DNA of 64,000 nt from assembly GCF_003097235.1 (NCBI RefSeq), contig NZ_QEQQ01000018.1:56530-120529 (forward strand), given 5' to 3'. Shown here piece after piece: positions 59,620 to 64,000 of the stretch; within the stretch, counting starts at the first letter, position 1; each line of letters starts with the position of its first letter. A model generated the notes under the pieces. It saw only the letters and a program-made list of their open reading frames with translations, searched no databases and was not told where the DNA came from. This DNA is from Pseudomonas sp. CC120222-01a (GTDB lineage: Bacteria > Pseudomonadota > Gammaproteobacteria > Pseudomonadales > Pseudomonadaceae). A program made the position numbers and the translations under genes.

Positions 59620-61554
59620 TTACCGAACGTGATAGTGCGGATAGTGCGCAAGCTCGAAGCCGTCACGAAAATGCGCAGACGTGTGACTACAGAGATTGAT
59701 GACCGCATCGATAGCCGTGCGAAGACAAGGCTCTGTCCAGCCGGCATCTACAGAGAAGGACTCGCCGGCCAGATAGAGCCCGGAAGCGCTACTCAGGTCA
59801 CGGTTGTACTTCATCAGGCTGACAGCATCGTAATAGGTGCCCGCGCGGTACAACTTCGCACATCCCAAAGCATTTTGATCTGTCATCCAACGTTGTATGC
59901 GGATGTTTCGGGTATCGATATAAGGCGAAATGGCTTCTCCGATATTGCTGCAGCGCAACAAGATCCGGTCGAGTTCCTTGATGCACTTCTGGGCCAGTTC
60001 GTTATCTGAAAACGAGGCCAGTTTTGTCGCATCATCCTCCCAGGTATAACTGAGCAAAATGCAGTCCTCGGGGTAACTGTCGTTGTAGCGATAGGCGTAG
60101 ACATCGTGCACGAAGCTGTCGGTCACGAGTATCTGCGGCAGATGCGGGTTACGGTCGAGGAAGTTTTTGCGCAACGGTGCATAGACCTTGCAGCTGGTTT
60201 CCCAATGGGCGTGTTTCCAGGCATCGATAACCGCTTGTGGCAAGACCTCGGGACCGAAGCCGTCAAGGCGGATATTGGTTTCGATCAGCCATGACGGCGT
60301 CGTGAGGATGACACTGTCGAAGACTTCGCTCAGCAACTGAGCCTGACTGGGCTGGCTGTGCTGCCACTGATACTCCACTCTGATCCGCCCATCAGACTGC
60401 TTGTACAGCCCACACACCGAGCTATCAGTCAGAAGGCCATCATCTCGCGTCTGCAAATGACTATACAGTGATGATCCTGATGCTTCGATTTCCATGAACA
60501 GCAAGCACTCATCCAAGGCAGCGAGGCCGATGTAGGCAGGCGCCTGAAACTTCAGCCCCCTGCTATCCAGCACGTTGCCGGCGCCCAGGTGAGGAGCGGC
60601 CAACGGTATGCCAAGATGGTCGACTCGGCCATGCACAAGCTGCAAATGGCTGCTGAAACCGAAGATGGCGGTGCGTAGCGGGTAAAGGCAGCAGACATCA
60701 TAGAAAGCCCCCCAACTGCCGTCACCAATGCCGATTGTATAGAAAATCGCCGACTCTTCGCGGGTCATGCCCAGCCCACCGAAATCACCCGGCTCTAAAG
60801 GGTCCAATGTCTCCAGAACGGGCAGATGGACCAGATCGCGGAACGACAACTGATGGTAGCGCTCAACAATGGCGGACCATATCGCCTCCCATTCCTGAGT
60901 GCCATATACGGCTGCCACACGCTCGGCGAACTGCTCGGCAAAACGCCGCCACTTGCCATGGACCGTCTGCAACAAAGCGCTCGGGGGAGGCGCATCACCT
61001 TCCGGATTGCGCCAGATCAACAGCTTCGGCTCGCCCTCACCCTCAAGCAGACCTTCGCGCAAATAGATACCCGTGGCATTGACCCAAGGTGTACCTGGAT
61101 TGGGAAAATCGGAGATATGCAGATCAAACAGATCGGCGTAGTAAGCCATCAGCGAGCGCCCTGACTTAGGTGCCTCGCCGCTTCTATTGAAGAACGGCAT
61201 GCGCATGGCCCCCATTTCAAAGGGCGTCGAGGGCCTTTTGTAATCCGCCCCCTTGTTCGCGACCGTCAGGTGGCGGCCCCCCACACGTTGTGATTGCTCG
61301 ATCAGCGTGATATGGGTGAAGCCACACCGAAAAAGCTCACGCGCAGCAGTCAAACCGGTGATGCCGGCACCGACTATGCAAATGCGATGTTCATGGCGTG
61401 TGGCACTGGCAATTCCTCCTTCCTGCTCAACCAGGCGGCGGTAGTCGAAACACAGGTCAGGCGGATTGGGAAAGCGGGCAGCCCAGGGCTTGATGGGGTG
61501 AGTTGGTTCGATGGCCAGTTCGGCGGGATGGTTATACGTCGATCCGATTGTCAT
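59620..61554 (-). CDS. Flavin amino-acid 2-monooxygenase-like enzyme (amine oxidase family)
   Basis: 644-aa FAD protein. Dinucleotide motif ICIVGAGITGLTAARELF (residues 58-75), ribose-binding Glu in LIEQSQRVGGR, and EMGAMRMP (Arg118), equivalent to the substrate-carboxylate Arg block AEMGAMRFP of tryptophan 2-monooxygenase. Later blocks also match that family: the active-site Lys in TSCKVYAPL, LLSYTWEDDATKLASF, and GLYLAGESFSVDAGWTEPCLRTAIDAV. These enzymes (IaaM, lysine DavB, phenylalanine 2-monooxygenase) oxidatively decarboxylate an L-amino acid to an amide. It is longer than IaaM by roughly 90 residues, with insertions after residue 120. Ordinary oxidase (deaminating) activity is the alternative. 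First gene of the cluster. Confidence 0.87.
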   Translation of the reverse strand: MTIGSTYNHPAELAIEPTHPIKPWAARFPNPPDLCFDYRRLVEQEGGIASATRHEHRICIVGAGITGLTAARELFRCGFTHITLIEQSQRVGGRHLTVANKGADYKRPSTPFEMGAMRMPFFNRSGEAPKSGRSLMAYYADLFDLHISDFPNPGTPWVNATGIYLREGLLEGEGEPKLLIWRNPEGDAPPPSALLQTVHGKWRRFAEQFAERVAAVYGTQEWEAIWSAIVERYHQLSFRDLVHLPVLETLDPLEPGDFGGLGMTREESAIFYTIGIGDGSWGAFYDVCCLYPLRTAIFGFSSHLQLVHGRVDHLGIPLAAPHLGAGNVLDSRGLKFQAPAYIGLAALDECLLFMEIEASGSSLYSHLQTRDDGLLTDSSVCGLYKQSDGRIRVEYQWQHSQPSQAQLLSEVFDSVILTTPSWLIETNIRLDGFGPEVLPQAVIDAWKHAHWETSCKVYAPLRKNFLDRNPHLPQILVTDSFVHDVYAYRYNDSYPEDCILLSYTWEDDATKLASFSDNELAQKCIKELDRILLRCSNIGEAISPYIDTRNIRIQRWMTDQNALGCAKLYRAGTYYDAVSLMKYNRDLSSASGLYLAGESFSVDAGWTEPCLRTAIDAVINLCSHTSAHFRDGFELAHYPHYHVR

Positions 61555-61635
61555 GATCGTGTGCTCTGGAAAGGGAGCATGATCATGATCAGTGGATCGT
61601 AGTACAGAGTGGTAAATGGATACTGCCAGAAAGCA

Positions 61636-61687
61636 TTCGCGGGCAAGCCCGCTCCAGCTTGCGTTGGAGCAGACTTACCCGCGAAAG
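61636..61687. repeat. Variant REP hairpin
   Basis: TTCGCGGGCAAGCCCGCTCC and a diverged mirror (TGGAGCAGACTTACCCGCGA) around a short loop, between the acetolactate synthase stop and the monooxygenase start region. Confidence 0.8.
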
Positions 61688-61699
61688 GGGCGCTAGAGC

Positions 61700-63343
61700 T
61701 TAAACCGCCAACGCGCGCTCACGCAGCTCGCTGTTGAGGATGCGGTCGTTCTCGCTGTAGTCCACCGGGCAGTCGATCACGTGCACGCCAGGGGTCTTGA
61801 TGCAGTGCTCGAGCAGCAGCAGGAAGGCTTCGGCGCTTTCCACACGGTGGCCATTGGCACCGTAGGCTTCGGCATATTTGACGAAGTCCGGGTTGCCGTA
61901 GTCCAGGCCGAAATCGGTGAAGCCCATGTTGGCCTGCTTCCAGCGGATCATGCCGTAGCCGTCGTCACGCAGAATCACCACGGTGATGTGCATGCCCAGA
62001 CGAACTGCAGTTTCCAGCTCTTGGCTGTTCATCATGAAACCGCCGTCGCCGCATACCGAGATGACCGGGCGATCCGGGTACACCAGGTGCGAAGCCATTG
62101 CCGATGGCAGGCCAGCACCCATGGTCGCCAGGGCGTTGTCGAGCAGCACGGTATTCGGCTTGTGCGCCTTGTAGTTACGGGCGAACCAGATCTTGTAGAT
62201 GCCGTTGTCCAGGGCCACGATGCCTTCGGATGGCAGTGCACGACGGATGTCGGCGACCAGGCGCTGCGGGTAGACCGGGAAGCGGTTGTCGTCGGCGCCT
62301 TCGGCGATCTGGGCTTCGTTCGCTTCACGGATGGTCATGAGGCGGGTGAAGTCCCAGTGCGCAGTGTCGTTCAGCGCTTCGCTGATCTGCCACACGGCGT
62401 TGGCGATGTCGCCGATCACTTCGACCTGCGGGAAGTACACGGCATCGACTTCGGCGGAGCGGAAGCTGATGTGAATGACTTCGGTGCCGCCACGGACCAT
62501 GAAGAACGGTGGCTTCTCGATCACGTCGTGGCCGATGTTGATGATCAGGTCAGCCGCTTCGATGGCGCGGTGAACGAAGTCACCGGAGGACAGCGCAGCG
62601 TTACCCAGGAAGCGCGGGTGGCGCTCGTCGACCACACCTTTACCCATCTGGGTGGTGATGAACGGGATACCGGTCTTGTCGATCAGCTGCTTGAGGACCT
62701 TGGCGGTCATCTTGCGGTTGGCGCCAGCGCCGATCACCAGGATCGGGCTGCGCGCCTTCTTCAGTTTTTCTACAGCGGCTTCGATGGCCACGTGCTCGGC
62801 CAGCGGGCGACGGTGCAGGCTGCGCGGGATCGGCAGGGCGTCGGTCTGCTCGGCGGCGATGTCTTCCGGCAGCTCCAGGTGCACGGCGCCCGGCTTTTCT
62901 TCTTCAGCCAGGCGGAACGCTTCGCGCATGCGCGCCGGAATGTTGTCGGCCGAAGCGAACTGGTGGGTGTACTTGGTGATGGGGTCCATCATGCCGCACA
63001 CGTCAATGATCTGGAAGCGGCCCTGCTTGGACTTCTTGATCGGCTTCTGGCCGGTGATCATCATCATCGGCATGCCGCCCAGGTAGGCGTACGCACTGGC
63101 GGTCACCAGGTTGGTTGCACCAGGGCCCAGGGTCGACAGGCTCACGCCGGTCTTGCCGGTCAGGCGGCCATAGGTGGCAGCCATGAAGCCCGCGGACTGC
63201 TCGTGGCGGGTCAGTACCAGCTTGATCTTCGACTTGCGCAGGGATTCCAGCAGGTCGAGGTTTTCCTCACCAGGAATGCCGAACACATACTCGACACCTT
63301 CGTTTTCCAGGCATTGCACAACGACATCGGCGGCCTTGGCCAT
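61700..63343 (-). CDS. Acetolactate synthase large subunit (catabolic AlsS type)
   Basis: 547-aa ThDP enzyme condensing two pyruvates to acetolactate. Start at 63343 (MAKAADVVVQCLENEGV). Catalytic Glu in FGIPGEENLDLLESL; ThDP/Mg2+ motif VCGDGGFMMNSQELETAVR ending near RWKQANMGF; pyrimidine-side block DNGIYKIWFARNYKAHKPN. No regulatory subunit gene (ilvH) and no acetolactate decarboxylase adjoin it, so it is not the ilvIH enzyme; glyoxylate carboligase is excluded by the retained Glu. It lies just downstream of the rRNA operon on the same strand, separated by the rrn terminator. Confidence 0.9.
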   Translation of the reverse strand: MAKAADVVVQCLENEGVEYVFGIPGEENLDLLESLRKSKIKLVLTRHEQSAGFMAATYGRLTGKTGVSLSTLGPGATNLVTASAYAYLGGMPMMMITGQKPIKKSKQGRFQIIDVCGMMDPITKYTHQFASADNIPARMREAFRLAEEEKPGAVHLELPEDIAAEQTDALPIPRSLHRRPLAEHVAIEAAVEKLKKARSPILVIGAGANRKMTAKVLKQLIDKTGIPFITTQMGKGVVDERHPRFLGNAALSSGDFVHRAIEAADLIINIGHDVIEKPPFFMVRGGTEVIHISFRSAEVDAVYFPQVEVIGDIANAVWQISEALNDTAHWDFTRLMTIREANEAQIAEGADDNRFPVYPQRLVADIRRALPSEGIVALDNGIYKIWFARNYKAHKPNTVLLDNALATMGAGLPSAMASHLVYPDRPVISVCGDGGFMMNSQELETAVRLGMHITVVILRDDGYGMIRWKQANMGFTDFGLDYGNPDFVKYAEAYGANGHRVESAEAFLLLLEHCIKTPGVHVIDCPVDYSENDRILNSELRERALAV

Positions 63344-63597
63344 CTTGCTTGTAACCTCAAGTGATCGGACAGTGGAAGTCCAGAAATGCGCAGCACGGTA
63401 CGCTGGCATCGCTCGGTTCGGGGGCCAGGATTGCCCCGAACTTAAGTCTTGACGCAGCTTAAGCGCAAACAAGTCACGTTAATTTGCGAGAAATATTGTC
63501 GCACCGTACAGACGGTGCAGATAGGAGGATACAGACAAATGACATTTGACTGCAGCGTCAAAGCGCCGCATTGCAGGAAGGCCGAAGACTGGAAAGA

Positions 63598-63632
63598 CAA
63601 AACCCCTACCTGCATGTGCAGATAGGGGTTTT
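63598..63632 (-). terminator. rRNA operon terminator
   Basis: Minus strand: AAAACCCCTATCTGCA pairing with TGCAGGTAGGGGTTTT, the run of T completing an intrinsic terminator 12 bp beyond the 5S 3' end. Confidence 0.92.
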
Positions 63633-63643
63633 GCGAAATTAAT

Positions 63644-63759
63644 CTTGACGATGACCTACTCTCACATGGGGAAACCCCACACTACCATCGGCGATGCATC
63701 GTTTCACTGCTGAGTTCGGGATGGGATCAGGTGGTTCCAATGCTCTATGGTCGTCAAGA
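63644..63759 (-). rRNA. rrf: 5S ribosomal RNA
   Basis: Complete 5S rRNA on the minus strand, about 116 nt. Recognised by CTTGACGACCATAGAGCATT at the 5' end, the universal CCTGATCCCATCCCGAACTC block, and GTAGTGTGGGGTTTCCCCAT near the 3' end; the CTTGACGA/TCGTCAAG ends pair. Exact termini may vary by one or two bases. Confidence 0.97.
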
Positions 63760-63902
63760 AATTCTGTTGCCAGAATGTCCAGATGGACAGCCCAGCGAAT
63801 CCGGATATGTGAATTTGTGGCTCTCTTTTTAGAGCTGCGAACTTTCGGTTCGTATCATCTTCACCACCGCAATCTGCGTCAGCAAATTGCTTGGGTGTTA
63901 TA
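63760..63902 (-). other. 23S-5S internal transcribed spacer
   Basis: 143-bp spacer between 23S and 5S genes. No tRNA is present. It carries the usual imperfect pairing sequences for rRNA processing and nothing else that I can support. Confidence 0.8.
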
Positions 63903-64000
63903 TGGTCAAGCCTCACGGGCAATTAGTATTGGTTAGCTCAACGCCTCACAGCGCTTACACACCCAACCTATCAACGTCGTAGTCTTCGACGGCCCTTTAG
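63903..64000 (-). rRNA. rrl: 23S ribosomal RNA, 3' end (partial)
   Basis: The last ~98 nt of 23S rRNA on the minus strand, read as GGTTGGGTGTGTAAGCGCTG, then GAGCTAACCAATACTAATTG and CCCGTGAGGCTTGACCA. The rest of the gene and operon lie beyond the right edge. Confidence 0.96.

Noticed and set aside
61552..61590. CATGATCATGATC palindromic run upstream of the monooxygenase as an operator
   Set aside because: It is a short GATC-rich tandem that is self-complementary by composition; no second copy or promoter context supports an operator.
61700..63343. Glyoxylate carboligase (gcl)
   Set aside because: The catalytic Glu typical of acetolactate synthase is present in GIPGEEN; glyoxylate carboligase has Val at that position, and no hyi/glxR genes adjoin.

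Overview
The window is a high-GC gammaproteobacterial chromosome segment that fits the Pseudomonas putida group. The support is gene content (gacS, relA, oprH-phoP-phoQ, rstAB-like, dctA, udh with a TRAP transporter, single-copy nrdA and nrdB), many intergenic copies of the palindromic repeat headed GGGAGCGGGCTTGCCCGCG typical of that group, and the sequences of the 5S rRNA and 23S rRNA 3' end. No tRNA, prophage, insertion sequence or CRISPR array was seen.

Layout. (1) 1-22191 is housekeeping: an NlpC/P60 lipoprotein, hda, an AI-2E/PerM exporter and a DUF2066 protein on the minus strand; purM-purN-DUF3108 on the plus strand; then DUF2058, mazG, relA, rlmD, cysM and a PirRS-like two-component pair on the minus strand. 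The pair diverges from the global regulator kinase gacS, followed by ldhA, two small genes, a thioredoxin-like lipoprotein and an overlapping arsC-wrbA-DUF2069 operon. (2) 22276-39073 holds ttcA and a Tag-like glycosylase, a Yip1-family protein, sprT, dctA with a sigma-54 promoter, the Mg2+-responsive oprH-phoP-phoQ operon, a dienelactone hydrolase, the phosphopantetheinyl transferase pcpS, an rstAB-like pair, and the class I ribonucleotide reductase genes nrdA and nrdB. Each nrd gene has a pair of candidate NrdR boxes. (3) 39184-42148 is accessory: an 88-nt structured element, a hipBA toxin-antitoxin module with an AT-rich promoter, and an unknown membrane protein. (4) 42486-51791 is a hexuronate uptake and oxidation locus: an OprD-type porin, uronate dehydrogenase, a lactonase, a TRAP transporter, an EamA permease, an aldose 1-epimerase and an MFS hexuronate/aldarate-type transporter. 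Three of its promoters share a 13-bp palindromic operator. (5) 51988-55652 is a LysR regulator with a three-domain PNPOx-reductase-ferredoxin fusion and a glutathione S-transferase. (6) 55777-61554 contains a UPF0149 protein, then an accessory catabolic cluster transcribed leftward: an amino-acid 2-monooxygenase-like flavoenzyme, a nitrilase-superfamily amidase, an unrecognised membrane protein built from two homologous halves, and an asparaginase. (7) 61700-64000 carries an acetolactate synthase large subunit and the distal end of an rRNA operon (5S and the 3' end of 23S).

The best candidate for an undescribed system is 56421-61554. Its first two enzymes have the logic of davBA/iaaMH (amino acid to amide to acid), but the substrate, the duplicated transporter-like protein and the asparaginase make the set unfamiliar to me. 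Regulatory signals read directly from the sequence (sigma-54 site, 11-bp-periodic PhoP-type repeats, NrdR box pairs, a shared uronate operator) are the other main yield. All family assignments come from reading motifs; no searches were run.
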